A stretch of DNA of 64,000 bases from Sulfurovum sp. AR (GTDB lineage: Bacteria; Campylobacterota; Campylobacteria; Campylobacterales; Sulfurovaceae). The notes beneath the pieces are model-generated. The model was not told the DNA's origin and searched no databases. It worked only from the letters and a program-made list of their open reading frames with translations. This document shows positions 34,943 to 45,115 of the stretch, piece by piece (the first letter of the stretch is position 1; every line of letters begins with the position of its first letter). The DNA lies in contig NZ_AJLE01000006.1 of assembly GCF_000296775.1 (NCBI RefSeq), positions 186,001 through 250,000 of the forward strand. The letters are read 5' to 3'. The position numbers were made by a program, and so were the translations under genes.

Positions 34943-37819
34943 TTATCTTTCATTTCTGTTATATTTTTCTTCTCTTCTGACAAAAATAAGTCCGATCAGC
35001 AGAGTCATACATATCATCAATAGACCGACTGTTTTATTCATAGCTGAAGCACTATCACTTGAAATGTTGTCACATGGACAGCCAACTATCACAATTGCAG
35101 TAGCTTTATCATTTTCACCATTTGTATCATTCTGGTCAAGTCTCTCGGTATCGATTATAACATTGTTGATCAGTATATCACCCGTACTATTGAGATCTAC
35201 CATTGCTGTAACCGTTAGAACAGCTGTTTGACTAACATTAAGCTCAGGTATATGCCACCATGGTGCATTGAAGGTTCCAAGTGTAGTATCTGTCCCTGTG
35301 ATTGAAAGATTACCATCAAATGGCTCTTCTTGGACATAAATATTAGTTGCATCAAGTGGGCCATAATTTGTCACACTGATCGTATATACAATAGTATCAC
35401 CTTCTTGAGGGTTTGGATTATCTACTGTTTTCGTTATACCCAAGTCTGCAGGGTTACTAGCATTAAATGTAGCAGATGCAATATCATCATCAGGATTGGT
35501 GTCAGTGGTGTCAGTACTCACAGATGCTGTATTTACAATAGGATTATGTAATGTTGCATTGGTATCAACAGTAGCTTGAATTATGAGAGTCTCAACAGAA
35601 TTACTCATTGTACCAATATCCCATATTCCAGTTGTCTCATCATAACTTCCTACGGATGCAGTAGAATCAACATAGCTGACCCATGGAGGCAAGATATCGT
35701 TCACTACAACATTTTCCGCATCATCAATACCAAATTTTGTCACTGTGATAGTATAGTTGATATCTTCTCCCTCATAAGGAGTTGGATTACTGACAGTTTT
35801 GACTATTTGGAGATTAACCACAGGGATATGAATGGCAGTAATGTTTGCATCATCCTGATCATTGGTATCGGTATCATTTGTATCAGTAGTAGATGCGATA
35901 TTTTGAATCACTGTCAAATCTCCTGCTGTCTGACTTACATTGACATCGATAAATAGCTCTGCACTACCATCAAGAGCCAAATTACCAACCATCCACTGTC
36001 CAGCTCCATATGTTCCCTGGGTGGCATAATAGCCGATATAGTTCACGTTAGCAGGGAGCACATCATTTACCGTAACATCCGTTGCACCATCTGGTCCGTT
36101 ATTGGTAACGGTTATCCTGTAATAAGCTGGACTTCCTTCACTGAGCTCGATTGTGTCCACCCAACTTGCATTATCATCACTGACTTCTTTTGTGATGTCA
36201 AGGTCAAAATTAAGAGGAAGCACACGGATCTGATCATATACAACGGCACTCTTGTTAACTGCACAGCTCGTAGTTGTAGCATTGATCTCACCCGTAGCAA
36301 TATTATCATCCAAACCGGTTGGAAGTCCTATTTTGACAAGGAGATTGATCGATTCACCTGCACCAAGGGCTAGAGGTCCTCCGGTTAAGTTTTCCTCACC
36401 TAGATCTTCTACACCATTACCATTAGCATCATTATAATACTCTATATAGGTGACAGTAAAATCACTCTCTGTTTGGGTTAAACTTAAAGTTAAATTCTCA
36501 TCCCCATTTCCAGTATTGGTAAGATTATGTTCAAAGTAAACTGGTCCAACAGAACCACTAGGAAGTATGATAGAACGATCCGGCACCAACGTAACACCAC
36601 AATACCTAAGTGTCGCTTCACCATAACATCCTGCCATATTATCATCAACCTGACCTGGAGGATTGTTATCATTGACTGAAGAATTCATAGTACTGATATG
36701 GTAAGTAATTCCCTGGAATGGCGTTAATCCGATGGCATCCCAGCGAACACGCCACTCCATTGTAACACCTGCATCATCAAGTCCTCCACTAGCTTCAGTC
36801 ACTCCCTGTGCAAGACCATTACCTGCAGCGATTAAATCTACACCACTGCCTGTATCAAGATTTCCTGCCAGCGTATAGCCATCTCCAGATCCTATCCAAG
36901 AAGTGTCTGGTGTCTGTCCACCAGGAGGCAATTTACCTGCATCTATATCTGCCTGTGTCCATACCATAGAATCACCATTCACAAGATCAGCAGGTAAATA
37001 AGGATAATAATACAGTGATGTTGCTCCCGTATTACCCTGCCAACCAGCTACAAGTGCGAAATCCTCTGCTTCCATTCTACCATCACCATCTCTATCTGCA
37101 TAATAGATAAATGTCTGAGTATTGGTACTTGAACCTACTCTTCGCGTAAATCCATAGGCAAAGTCATTATCTCCCGTCCATGTAAACTGAACCAGGTTTC
37201 TACCTGTAGATTGAACAATCGCATCTTTGTCTTCTGAATCTCCATGGTCACATACATTATTGTCGGCATCCGTATGAACACTTTCCCAATCACTAACATC
37301 ACCGTTAATATTTATCGTTTTTTTAATAATAATGCCATCTGCACCCTCACAGACACAATCCCCACCAAATTGAAATCCAAAGTCCTGATTTTCATAAATT
37401 GTATCCTCTTCTCCAGGATCAATAGTATAGTATGTCTCACCGTTTGTTCGGTTTGTATCAGTCCCATCACCCAATGGATCCACTGTGAAGTGAGTATTTA
37501 CCGGAGGGGTAGCTACTGTATCTTTTCCATCAGCATTATTGTCAAGAAAAACTTTAAATTGTCCTGTTTTACTATGTGTATTGAACTCAAAATAACCTGA
37601 TGTTTCAGGATCTATACTGTAAAGATTTTTAGATACCTCTACATGCCCAGTAGAAAGATTTACAATCTTTGCCCAAACAGCCTCCTCTGCACAAATTTCC
37701 CCGGGATCTTTAATACCATCCCCATTCACATCCTCAAAACAATAGCCTGAAATCACTGCAGCCGAAAGATTTGTCAACAACAGTGCACCTAAGATCATTA
37801 TTAATTTGATTAATTTCAT
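34943..37819 (-). CDS. large DUF11-repeat surface protein with exosortase-type C-terminal signal
   Basis: A 958-residue exported protein (signal MKLIKLIMILGALLLTNLSA). An SdrD_B-like domain with Ca-loop-like DVNGDGIKDPGE opens it; then a carbohydrate-binding/DOMON-like region (about 165-400, with YYADRDGDGRMEAEDF); then DANGNGVEDLGEENL; then three DUF11 repeats starting near DLDITKEVSD, NLQIVKTVSN and DLGITKTVDN. The end reads SDSASAM, a hydrophobic helix (VGLLMICMTLLIGLIFV) and basic RREEKYNRNER, the three-part layout of an exosortase signal, but without a PEP or IPTL motif. Likely anchored on the cell surface by the neighbouring enzyme. Confidence 0.8.
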   Translation of the reverse strand: MKLIKLIMILGALLLTNLSAAVISGYCFEDVNGDGIKDPGEICAEEAVWAKIVNLSTGHVEVSKNLYSIDPETSGYFEFNTHSKTGQFKVFLDNNADGKDTVATPPVNTHFTVDPLGDGTDTNRTNGETYYTIDPGEEDTIYENQDFGFQFGGDCVCEGADGIIIKKTININGDVSDWESVHTDADNNVCDHGDSEDKDAIVQSTGRNLVQFTWTGDNDFAYGFTRRVGSSTNTQTFIYYADRDGDGRMEAEDFALVAGWQGNTGATSLYYYPYLPADLVNGDSMVWTQADIDAGKLPPGGQTPDTSWIGSGDGYTLAGNLDTGSGVDLIAAGNGLAQGVTEASGGLDDAGVTMEWRVRWDAIGLTPFQGITYHISTMNSSVNDNNPPGQVDDNMAGCYGEATLRYCGVTLVPDRSIILPSGSVGPVYFEHNLTNTGNGDENLTLSLTQTESDFTVTYIEYYNDANGNGVEDLGEENLTGGPLALGAGESINLLVKIGLPTGLDDNIATGEINATTTSCAVNKSAVVYDQIRVLPLNFDLDITKEVSDDNASWVDTIELSEGSPAYYRITVTNNGPDGATDVTVNDVLPANVNYIGYYATQGTYGAGQWMVGNLALDGSAELFIDVNVSQTAGDLTVIQNIASTTDTNDTDTNDQDDANITAIHIPVVNLQIVKTVSNPTPYEGEDINYTITVTKFGIDDAENVVVNDILPPWVSYVDSTASVGSYDETTGIWDIGTMSNSVETLIIQATVDTNATLHNPIVNTASVSTDTTDTNPDDDIASATFNASNPADLGITKTVDNPNPQEGDTIVYTISVTNYGPLDATNIYVQEEPFDGNLSITGTDTTLGTFNAPWWHIPELNVSQTAVLTVTAMVDLNSTGDILINNVIIDTERLDQNDTNGENDKATAIVIVGCPCDNISSDSASAMNKTVGLLMICMTLLIGLIFVRREEKYNRNER

Positions 37820-38030
37820 TTTCTTTCCCTTCCTCGTATATTATTTTATTGTACATCAATAATATAAAAATATCAATATTAATCATAATTATATTTATTG
37901 AAATTACTTAGGGAGAAAAGGGATTTTTAAAATACGAATTTTATAGAATATGTAGAAAAGTATATAACATATACTGAGAATAAACCTTCTGTACTTTTGC
38001 CAAAAATGGACAAAGTATAGAAGAAAAAAT

Positions 38031-40163
38031 TTACGCTAAAAACTCAGGGGTTGCCAACTCAACCTTTTTGCCTTTTTGTTCCATCACTACAACAGTGATC
38101 GTATCACCTTCGCTGTATCTTTCTGAAAGGTTATTAACACGTTCTTTGGCTACTTTTGAAATATGGAGCAGTGCATCAAAGCCATCTGGCATTTCAACAA
38201 AGAGTCCGAAATCTACGATCTTTTTCACTTTACCTTCATAGCTCTCACCGACTTTATATTCCATCTGCTTTTTCACAGGGGATGAAGCGATCTCTTCTAT
38301 ATGGGCTTTTGCGTCTGCTACTTTTTCTTTGTCTTCACCTGAAATTTTTACGCCACCTACATCACGGTCAAGATCAACGGAGACTTCAAACTTTTCTATG
38401 ATCTCACGGATCGTTGCACCTGCTTTCCCGATGATATCTACTATCTTGCTTGGATGTACTGTAAAATGTTCTGTACTAGGAAGTGCAGCACTTGAAACAA
38501 TGTTTTTTTCTGCTTCTTCCATAATATTAAGAATATGATTCTTACCCTGGCTGGCTTTTTGTAATGCATCTCTTAGTACAGCCAAGTCTATACCACCGAG
38601 TTTCATGTCCATTTGAAGTGCGGTGATACCCTTTGAAGTACCTGCTACTTTAAAATCCATATCCCCATCATGGTCTTCCAGCCCCATGATATCTGTCAGT
38701 ACAGCATACTTGTCACCTTCACTCACTAGACCCATAGCGATACCTGCCACAAGTGCTGTAGTATGTACCTCAGCAGCACGCAATGCCAATGCACCACCAC
38801 AGATAGTCGCCATAGAGGACGAACCATTACTTTCTAAAATTTCCGAGACCAAACGGATACTTCCATCATAGTTTAGATCTAAAGTAGGCTCTAATGCTCT
38901 TTTTCCTAAATTACCATGTCCAAGCTCTCTTCTACCAGGCGCACCTATAAATTTCGCTTCTCCTACAGAGTAACCTGGGAAGTTATAATGTACCATGAAG
39001 TTCTCTGACTGAGCGTTTTTCTCAGTGATCAGTTCATACATCTGTGCATCTTTTTTATCGCCAAGTGTCACCGTGACAAGTGCCTGAGTCTGGCCACGTG
39101 TAAAAAGACATGACCCGTGTACAGAAGGTAAAAGATTTGTCTCGATGCTGATAGGTCTTACTTCATCGAGTGTTCTGCCGTCTGCACGAATATTTTTATC
39201 TAGAATCATCGCTCTAACCACTGTTTTTTTGTAGCGTTCCAGGACTTTGGATACCAGTTCTTTATCTGCCTCTTTACCCTCTGATTCTAGAGCTTCCATG
39301 ATTTTCGTACGCACTTTTTTAAGTTCAGTAGAACGCTCACTCTTTGCCATATGTGAGATAGCTTTTTCGACATCCGCTGCATAATTCTTTTCTATCATTG
39401 CATACAGTGATGCATCTATTTTCTCTTCAGCTAATGGTAGGTCCAGCGGTTGTCTTACCATAGGAGTAAAGGCATCTGCATAAGCAGTTGATGCTGCATC
39501 TATAGCTTCTGCTGCCATTGCGATCACATCAACCAGTGCTGACTCATCAAACTCATTGGCACTTTGTCCCTCTTCACCCTCAGTGGCAAGTGTACGCATC
39601 TCTATCATCACTACATCTTTACCTGAACCAACAACCAAAAGATCCAGTTCACTCTCTGCCTGTTGTGTAAGTGTCGGATTGATAACGATATCATCTCCGA
39701 CTGTACCAACTCTGACTGCAGCGATACTTGTGGTCACTGGGATATCTGAAACATACAGTGCTGCATTTGCCGCATGTAAAGCAGCTACCTGCATATCAAC
39801 CTCTGAATCTGCACTTATCACCATCACTGTGATCGTTACAGGATAGTGAAACCCTTTAGGGAATAACGGACGTAAAGAGCGGTCAACAATACGAGATGTC
39901 AGTGTTTCAAAGTCACCAGGCTTTGTCTCTCTCTTGATGAAACCGCCAGGGATCTTGGCTGCAGCATAAGATTTTTCCATATACTGCACAGTTAAAGGAA
40001 GAAAATCCTCATCGACTGCTTTTTCATCGACTGCAACAGCTGCTATCAGTACCGCTTTCCCCTGTCGGTACATCACTGCACCACTTGCCTGCTTTGCTAT
40101 TTTATTAAATTCATATTTTTCTTCGAGACTGTTTACCTTGATCTCTATGTTTTGTTCTTTCAT
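38031..40163 (-). CDS. pnp: polyribonucleotide nucleotidyltransferase (PNPase)
   Basis: 3'-5' phosphorolytic exoribonuclease of RNA decay. The 710-residue protein has two RNase PH domains (GGFIKRETKPGDFETLTSRI; FMVHYNFPGYSVGEAKF and LGHGNLGKRAL), a KH domain (VDIIGKAGATIREIIEKF, about 570-620) and a C-terminal S1 domain (GESYEGKVKKIVDFGLFVEM, about 630-700). Complete. An AAGGAAAG ribosome site precedes the ATG. rpsO is not adjacent, unlike in enterobacteria. Confidence 0.97.
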   Translation of the reverse strand: MKEQNIEIKVNSLEEKYEFNKIAKQASGAVMYRQGKAVLIAAVAVDEKAVDEDFLPLTVQYMEKSYAAAKIPGGFIKRETKPGDFETLTSRIVDRSLRPLFPKGFHYPVTITVMVISADSEVDMQVAALHAANAALYVSDIPVTTSIAAVRVGTVGDDIVINPTLTQQAESELDLLVVGSGKDVVMIEMRTLATEGEEGQSANEFDESALVDVIAMAAEAIDAASTAYADAFTPMVRQPLDLPLAEEKIDASLYAMIEKNYAADVEKAISHMAKSERSTELKKVRTKIMEALESEGKEADKELVSKVLERYKKTVVRAMILDKNIRADGRTLDEVRPISIETNLLPSVHGSCLFTRGQTQALVTVTLGDKKDAQMYELITEKNAQSENFMVHYNFPGYSVGEAKFIGAPGRRELGHGNLGKRALEPTLDLNYDGSIRLVSEILESNGSSSMATICGGALALRAAEVHTTALVAGIAMGLVSEGDKYAVLTDIMGLEDHDGDMDFKVAGTSKGITALQMDMKLGGIDLAVLRDALQKASQGKNHILNIMEEAEKNIVSSAALPSTEHFTVHPSKIVDIIGKAGATIREIIEKFEVSVDLDRDVGGVKISGEDKEKVADAKAHIEEIASSPVKKQMEYKVGESYEGKVKKIVDFGLFVEMPDGFDALLHISKVAKERVNNLSERYSEGDTITVVVMEQKGKKVELATPEFLA

Positions 40164-40239
40164 TCGTTTCTCTTTCCTTTTAACTGTTAAATACTTTCAT
40201 ACTATGCTGTTTTGCATGTTTATTTTCATAAAAATATAT

Positions 40240-40926
40240 TTATTCTACTTCTTTTGGTTTTACTTCTTGATCATGGACCATGAAGGATATCTCTTCAAAA
40301 TTCAATCTTTCAAAATCTTTGTAATAGTATTCTATCGAAATATAGTCTTGTATCTTATGAGGACAAAATACACCATCACACACCGTAAGAAGATTTTGAT
40401 AGACACCTTTATCCAATATAGGTGTTGCAATAAAAATATTTTTAGCTCCTCTTGCGATGACCGACTTCAGTGCAACCATCATGGTCAGTCCTGTTTCTAT
40501 ACACTCATCAGCTAAGATAACATATTTCCCCTTGAGAGAGATCAAATCCTTGCCTTTTCGATATTTATAGACATAAGAGAGTACTTCTTCTTCATACTTT
40601 CTGTGGGCTTCGCCATAGACATAGTCTTCATTGATCTCAAATGCATCTACCAGTGCTTTATGTATCACCACATCTTCTGTTTCGGAGACCATTGCGATAG
40701 CCAACTCAGGGTTATTCGGTGCCAATATAGGTTCTGCGAGTAAAATATCCATCTGTGCATTAATAGACTTGGATATCTTATCTGCAAAATAAACGCCCCC
40801 TTCACTGACACCTATCACTACCGTTTCATTTTTTGTGAATAGCTCTATAGGAAGCGTCTCGATCAACTGTTTTGAGGCATCTTCTCTATCTTCAAAATAG
40901 GCATTAGGGTTTGAATCGTTGGGCAT
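40240..40926 (-). CDS. phosphoribosyltransferase-family protein
   Basis: A 228-residue type I phosphoribosyltransferase-fold protein. The PRPP loop is YVILADECIETGLTMM, in the place of the usual acidic-pair motif VVLVDD..TG. The ATG at 40926 has an AGGAG ribosome site; the longer frame adds 14 residues over the J-protein end. Its start overlaps the J-domain gene's 3' end by about 20 bases. The substrate base is unknown. Many such proteins in this phylum are linked to competence or regulation rather than salvage. Confidence 0.75.
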   Translation of the reverse strand: MPNDSNPNAYFEDREDASKQLIETLPIELFTKNETVVIGVSEGGVYFADKISKSINAQMDILLAEPILAPNNPELAIAMVSETEDVVIHKALVDAFEINEDYVYGEAHRKYEEEVLSYVYKYRKGKDLISLKGKYVILADECIETGLTMMVALKSVIARGAKNIFIATPILDKGVYQNLLTVCDGVFCPHKIQDYISIEYYYKDFERLNFEEISFMVHDQEVKPKEVE

Positions 40927-41176
40927 AATCTGCTCCTGGGAATTGTTTGGAAATCTCTTCTTCATCAAAAGTATAACGAAACTCTTCTATATACTTCATC
41001 AATAATTTATACGCATGATTTAACTGCTCCATGTTTTCAACCTCTCCACCCAGGTCAGGGTGATTCTTTTTAGCCAAAAAATGGTACTGTTTTTTTATAT
41101 CTGCTTTGCTGATCAACTTAGGCAGATGTAATATCTCTAACGCTTTTTCTATCTCATCTTTAGGATTGATATTCAT
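40904..41176 (-). CDS. minimal J-domain protein
   Basis: A 90-residue protein that is little more than a J-domain: ISKADIKKQYHFLAKKNHPDLGGEVENME has the HPD tripeptide needed to stimulate an Hsp70 ATPase. There is no Gly/Phe, zinc or substrate domain, so it probably recruits DnaK to one specific client. It begins at the base where lptD ends and overlaps the phosphoribosyltransferase gene. LPS-assembly folding is a possible but unproven client link. Confidence 0.85.
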   Translation of the reverse strand: MNINPKDEIEKALEILHLPKLISKADIKKQYHFLAKKNHPDLGGEVENMEQLNHAYKLLMKYIEEFRYTFDEEEISKQFPGADYAQRFKP

Positions 41177-43257
41177 TATTCTGTTCCTACTGCACCAAAA
41201 GGAATAAAGTTCAACTGCAAATAGAAAGTAGTATCCTCTGTATAGCCTGTTGGCCTAGGTACAATGTCTTGTCGAACAGAAGCTGTAGCATTCCAGCAAT
41301 CACGATGATAACTCCCCCCAAATCTCCACTGCTTACTTGATGCATCATCCACATCATATGTGACACCGCCATTCAACTGCATTTGTTCATTGAGTGTATA
41401 TTCAAAAGAAAAATAGACTTCATTTGCATTGATATTACCGGTAATATACGTCGGTACATCAGGTAATATTTGTTTATAGGTATGCCCCAAACTAAAATGG
41501 GAACCTTGTTCATTCAAGGTAACACGGCTGGCTGACTCACGTATTTTACCATACTCATATGAATAGATCACATTATTATACAAACTCCACCCATTCCAGT
41601 TGTACTGCATTTCATTACTCAGATCAGCAAACTCATAGCTTCTGTCAGGGTTATAGGTCTGCGTCAATCTTTGAAAAAACTTTAAATTCATCATTTCATC
41701 ATAAAAGTATTGGCTTAAATTAAATGCATAGTGCTCTTCTGGTAACCCTACCGTGAACAATGCTGTTTGGTTCACATCCAGTGCAGACAATGAAGGGGAC
41801 TTGTATTCATTCCCAGGTCTAATGTATGCTAAAGCCGGTTGCAGTACATGGATAAAGCCATCATATTTTTTCGTTAGATCTGTAAAAAGTTTTACCTTAT
41901 GTATATTACTATAATACTCAAAATCATCATAAAGGTACTCTCCATTACCAAAAAAGAATTTACTGTAATATAACTCTTCTCCAAAGGAGAGGTTCAAAAA
42001 ATCATCAAAAAAGGAGGTCGTGAATTCCACTGGTACCTTGATCTCTGCCTGACGCATAGTTGTACCTTTTTCTCTATCAAAATTATTGATACGGAGATCT
42101 GCACTATAGGTAAGATTATCCCATAGTAAATGACTTAAGTATTTATGTAATTGTATAGAAGGTAGTATCTGTAATGTATCACTATTATCTTCTTTTCTTG
42201 TATCGATAAAATATTTGCTATTGAATCCTGCATAATAATCATTGTTATAAAGAAAATAATTCACTCTGGATTCCTGTAAAGGAATAAGTCCAAAATGTTT
42301 CAAATGACTTTGCTGTAAATTCAAATAATCGATATCATTCAGATAAGTGGTATTGATATAGAGAGCATCTGTAAATCCAGTGGGTAATTTATGAGAAAAT
42401 ACTTTAGAAGATTCATAGTTGAACTCTACCCCATAATGACTACCATTTGGAAGAGAATTCTCCTCTATATACTCCGTTTTATCTTTGAAATATCCTACCC
42501 TTAACTTTCCAGATGAATACGCTGAGTCAACAAAACGTAACGTACTATACATCCCTATACTTCTTGCCGTTCGAATCTGAGGGTTAAACTCCATATCCAT
42601 ACTTGGAGAAATAGCCCAAAAGATAGGTTGTTCATACAAAAATCCCCCATTGGATGAATACCCAAAAGCAGGGAAGAGAAGCCCTGAACTTCTTTCTTTA
42701 TCAGTAGAAAAAGCTAAATACGGTGTGTAAAACACAGGAATATCCCATAAATATACTTTTGCCCCATAGATCTTTATATAATTTGTATCACTATCGTATA
42801 AAGCATCTGAAAAAGCCATTTTCCATAAAGGATCTGCTATATCACAACTGGATATCAGAGATGCACCCAACGTGTAGTTGCTTTCTTCTTTATGTGCATC
42901 ATCCGAAAAGATCCACACATCATTTTTACCGATAAAAAAGAGTTCGTCAAAAGTGACCTCTTTCGACTCTGTATGAATTTCAAGATGATTGGTATGAACT
43001 TTACTTCCTTGATATCCCAGCATTTCGATCTGACCATCAAGCACAAGTATTTTCGCGCTTTTGTCAAAATATGCAGAAGATGCTTTTATCACAGAATCTT
43101 CATAATATACGACCACATTCTCTCTAGCTTTGACTAAGTTTTTAGTCGCATCCACATGTTTTGCTGTGATCTCTATCTTACTGTTATCTGAAGCAGCATG
43201 CAGTATTTGCACACCCATTACCATAGATACAAGAAAAAAAAAGATCTTTTTAGTCAT
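41176..43257 (-). CDS. lptD: LPS-assembly protein LptD
   Basis: Outer-membrane translocon that inserts LPS into the outer leaflet. The 693-residue protein has a signal peptide, an N-terminal OstA-type beta-jellyroll (KIEITAKHVDATKNLVKARE, about 25-150) and a large beta-barrel with the family's VYLWDIPVFYTPYLAF segment. It ends FIPFGAVGTE. Cysteines that might form the LptD disulfides are few (one near CDIADPLW), which differs from E. coli. It overlaps the RDD gene's stop by eight bases. Confidence 0.92.
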   Translation of the reverse strand: MTKKIFFFLVSMVMGVQILHAASDNSKIEITAKHVDATKNLVKARENVVVYYEDSVIKASSAYFDKSAKILVLDGQIEMLGYQGSKVHTNHLEIHTESKEVTFDELFFIGKNDVWIFSDDAHKEESNYTLGASLISSCDIADPLWKMAFSDALYDSDTNYIKIYGAKVYLWDIPVFYTPYLAFSTDKERSSGLLFPAFGYSSNGGFLYEQPIFWAISPSMDMEFNPQIRTARSIGMYSTLRFVDSAYSSGKLRVGYFKDKTEYIEENSLPNGSHYGVEFNYESSKVFSHKLPTGFTDALYINTTYLNDIDYLNLQQSHLKHFGLIPLQESRVNYFLYNNDYYAGFNSKYFIDTRKEDNSDTLQILPSIQLHKYLSHLLWDNLTYSADLRINNFDREKGTTMRQAEIKVPVEFTTSFFDDFLNLSFGEELYYSKFFFGNGEYLYDDFEYYSNIHKVKLFTDLTKKYDGFIHVLQPALAYIRPGNEYKSPSLSALDVNQTALFTVGLPEEHYAFNLSQYFYDEMMNLKFFQRLTQTYNPDRSYEFADLSNEMQYNWNGWSLYNNVIYSYEYGKIRESASRVTLNEQGSHFSLGHTYKQILPDVPTYITGNINANEVYFSFEYTLNEQMQLNGGVTYDVDDASSKQWRFGGSYHRDCWNATASVRQDIVPRPTGYTEDTTFYLQLNFIPFGAVGTE

Positions 43258-43705
43258 TCACAACTACGCAGTTAGAGAGTTTATCATGCAGCGTTTGTCT
43301 AAGAGGTACAAAAAATGCCATAAGAAAGCCTAAGTAAAAGAGTACCTCACTCGGTATTCTCACTGCAGCGCGTAAAAATGCCTTTTGAAAACCAGGAGTT
43401 TCTCCTGTTTCTAAGTCTATGACTTTTATCTTCATAAAATACTTACCTAGTGTCATACCGTTTTGCCATATCAAAACAGTATGATAGAGGAGTTTTATAG
43501 AGAGTACCACCAAAAGGTTTTGAGCGATAAAAGCATTGATATTTTCAAGTGCTGCTTCATCTACCACTGTGATATTTGAAAAAACCGCAGAGAACTGATC
43601 ATAAAAAATAATAATAAAAAACAGTGTGATAACAATATCATCTATCACAAAAGAAGTAATTCTTTTGTGAAAACTTGCAATAGGCAAGGAGAGAGATTCA
43701 GACAT
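43250..43705 (-). CDS. RDD-family membrane protein
   Basis: A 151-residue integral membrane protein of the RDD family (Arg-Asp-Asp type), with three membrane segments: FHKRITSFVIDDIVITLFF at the start, LLYHTVLIWQNGMTLGKYFM in the middle and LRAAVRIPSEVLFYLGFLMA near the end. The conserved Asp-Asp pair of the first helix is present. The family may include Na+/H+ antiporters or transport-related proteins, but function is not established. The ATG at 43705 follows an AGGAAG ribosome site. It overlaps lptD and follows purD by ten bases. Confidence 0.85.
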   Translation of the reverse strand: MSESLSLPIASFHKRITSFVIDDIVITLFFIIIFYDQFSAVFSNITVVDEAALENINAFIAQNLLVVLSIKLLYHTVLIWQNGMTLGKYFMKIKVIDLETGETPGFQKAFLRAAVRIPSEVLFYLGFLMAFFVPLRQTLHDKLSNCVVVND

Positions 43706-43714
43706 CCCCACTTC

Positions 43715-44983
43715 CTAGAGTGCTTGATATGCAATGTCTGTACGACACTGCTTGCCTGCAAAATGTACCTGCCCTACTAACATATAGGCACGCCTTTGTG
43801 CCTCTTTGATACTGTCACCAACACCTACACAAACGAGTACTCTACCGCCTGTTGCATAGAGTTTTCCATCTTCACCACGCGTGACTCCCGCATATGAGAT
43901 ATGTGCATTTTCCTTTACCTCTTCATGGTAGATATCATCTACAATGATCTCTGCAGGCGGTGTACTTTTATAAGGATAGTCTTTACTTGCCATAACGACA
44001 CCAACTGCATATTTGTCATGAAACTCTATCTTGGCATTTTTAAGATCACCCGTTGCTGCCTTATAGAAGAGTTCAGAAGCCGGAGACTTAAGCAGTGGCA
44101 TCAACTCTTCACATTCAGGGTCACCAAAACGTACATTATACTCAAGAATTATAGGCTCACCTTTTACCACCATCACACCGATAAAAAGTACACCCGTAAA
44201 CGGCATACCTTCAGCTTCCATACCCTTCAGTGTAGGCTCTATCACTCTTTCGTTCAGCTTACGATAGATCTCATCATTGACCAGCGGTGTAGGCGCGTAT
44301 GCACCCATACCACCGGTATTTGGACCTTCATCATTATTAAGAAGTCTTTTATGGTCTTGTGCAGCAGGTAAAACCACATAATCTTTTCCATCACAGATAG
44401 CAAATACAGAAAGCTCATAGCCATCCAGGAACTCTTCCACAACGATACTGGTTCCCGCAGCACCAAATGCATTGCCTGAAAGCATTTCACCTGCGGCTTT
44501 TTTTGCCTCGTCATGGCTTTGCGCGATGATCACACCCTTACCAGCACAAAGTCCGTCTGCTTTCACTACAATCGGTGTATCAAGTGTCATGATAAAATCA
44601 TAGGCATCCTGCAATGAATCAGTTTCAATATATTTTGCTGTAGGAACATTGTGTCGCGCAAGAAAGTTTTTCATAAAGATCTTGGAACCTTCAAGTTGTG
44701 CAGCTTGGGCTGTGGGTCCAAAGATCGTAAGACCTCTCTCTTTAAATACATCAACAATACCACTGACCAATGGTGCTTCAGGCCCCACAATAGTCAGTTC
44801 GATACCATTGGCTTCAACAAAATCTGCCAATGCAGAAAAATCACTGATCTTTAAGTTCTCACCTAATGTGTCTGTTGCTCCGTTACCCGGTGCAAAATAG
44901 ATCTTCTCTACATTCTCATCTTTTGTCAATGCCAAACCAATAGAATATTCTCTACCGCCGGCACCTATTATCAATACGTTCAT
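43715..44983 (-). CDS. purD: phosphoribosylamine--glycine ligase
   Basis: Joins glycine to phosphoribosylamine in purine synthesis. The 422-residue ATP-grasp protein begins MNVLIIGAGGREYSIGLAL, with GPEAPLVSGIVD, VVKADGLCAGKGVIIAQ and the metal-site region YNVRFGDPECEELMPLL. A GGAG ribosome site precedes the ATG. It lies after a structured RNA region that separates it from hemD; RNA genes next to purD are a known arrangement for 6S RNA in this phylum (recalled, not checked). Confidence 0.96.
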   Translation of the reverse strand: MNVLIIGAGGREYSIGLALTKDENVEKIYFAPGNGATDTLGENLKISDFSALADFVEANGIELTIVGPEAPLVSGIVDVFKERGLTIFGPTAQAAQLEGSKIFMKNFLARHNVPTAKYIETDSLQDAYDFIMTLDTPIVVKADGLCAGKGVIIAQSHDEAKKAAGEMLSGNAFGAAGTSIVVEEFLDGYELSVFAICDGKDYVVLPAAQDHKRLLNNDEGPNTGGMGAYAPTPLVNDEIYRKLNERVIEPTLKGMEAEGMPFTGVLFIGVMVVKGEPIILEYNVRFGDPECEELMPLLKSPASELFYKAATGDLKNAKIEFHDKYAVGVVMASKDYPYKSTPPAEIIVDDIYHEEVKENAHISYAGVTRGEDGKLYATGGRVLVCVGVGDSIKEAQRRAYMLVGQVHFAGKQCRTDIAYQAL

Positions 44984-45062
44984 TTACAATTCTCCGAAAA
45001 AAGTTTAATTATCACCATAATATGCGGTCTGATTAGCAGGGATACCATTGTCCGTAGAGGGT

Positions 45063-45113
45063 TTTGGAAAGGTAAGAAGGCGAACTTCCTTGTCCGTCAA
45101 TGACCTTTCCAAA
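45063..45113 (-). other. strong hairpin in the purD leader
   Basis: TTTGGAAAGGT (45063-45073) and ACCTTTCCAAA (45103-45113) are perfect complements, enclosing a second small stem (AAGG/CCTT). It lies between the structured RNA and the purD start. It may be part of the RNA, a processing site, or a leader control element; no T run follows. Confidence 0.6.
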
Positions 45114-45115
45114 GT

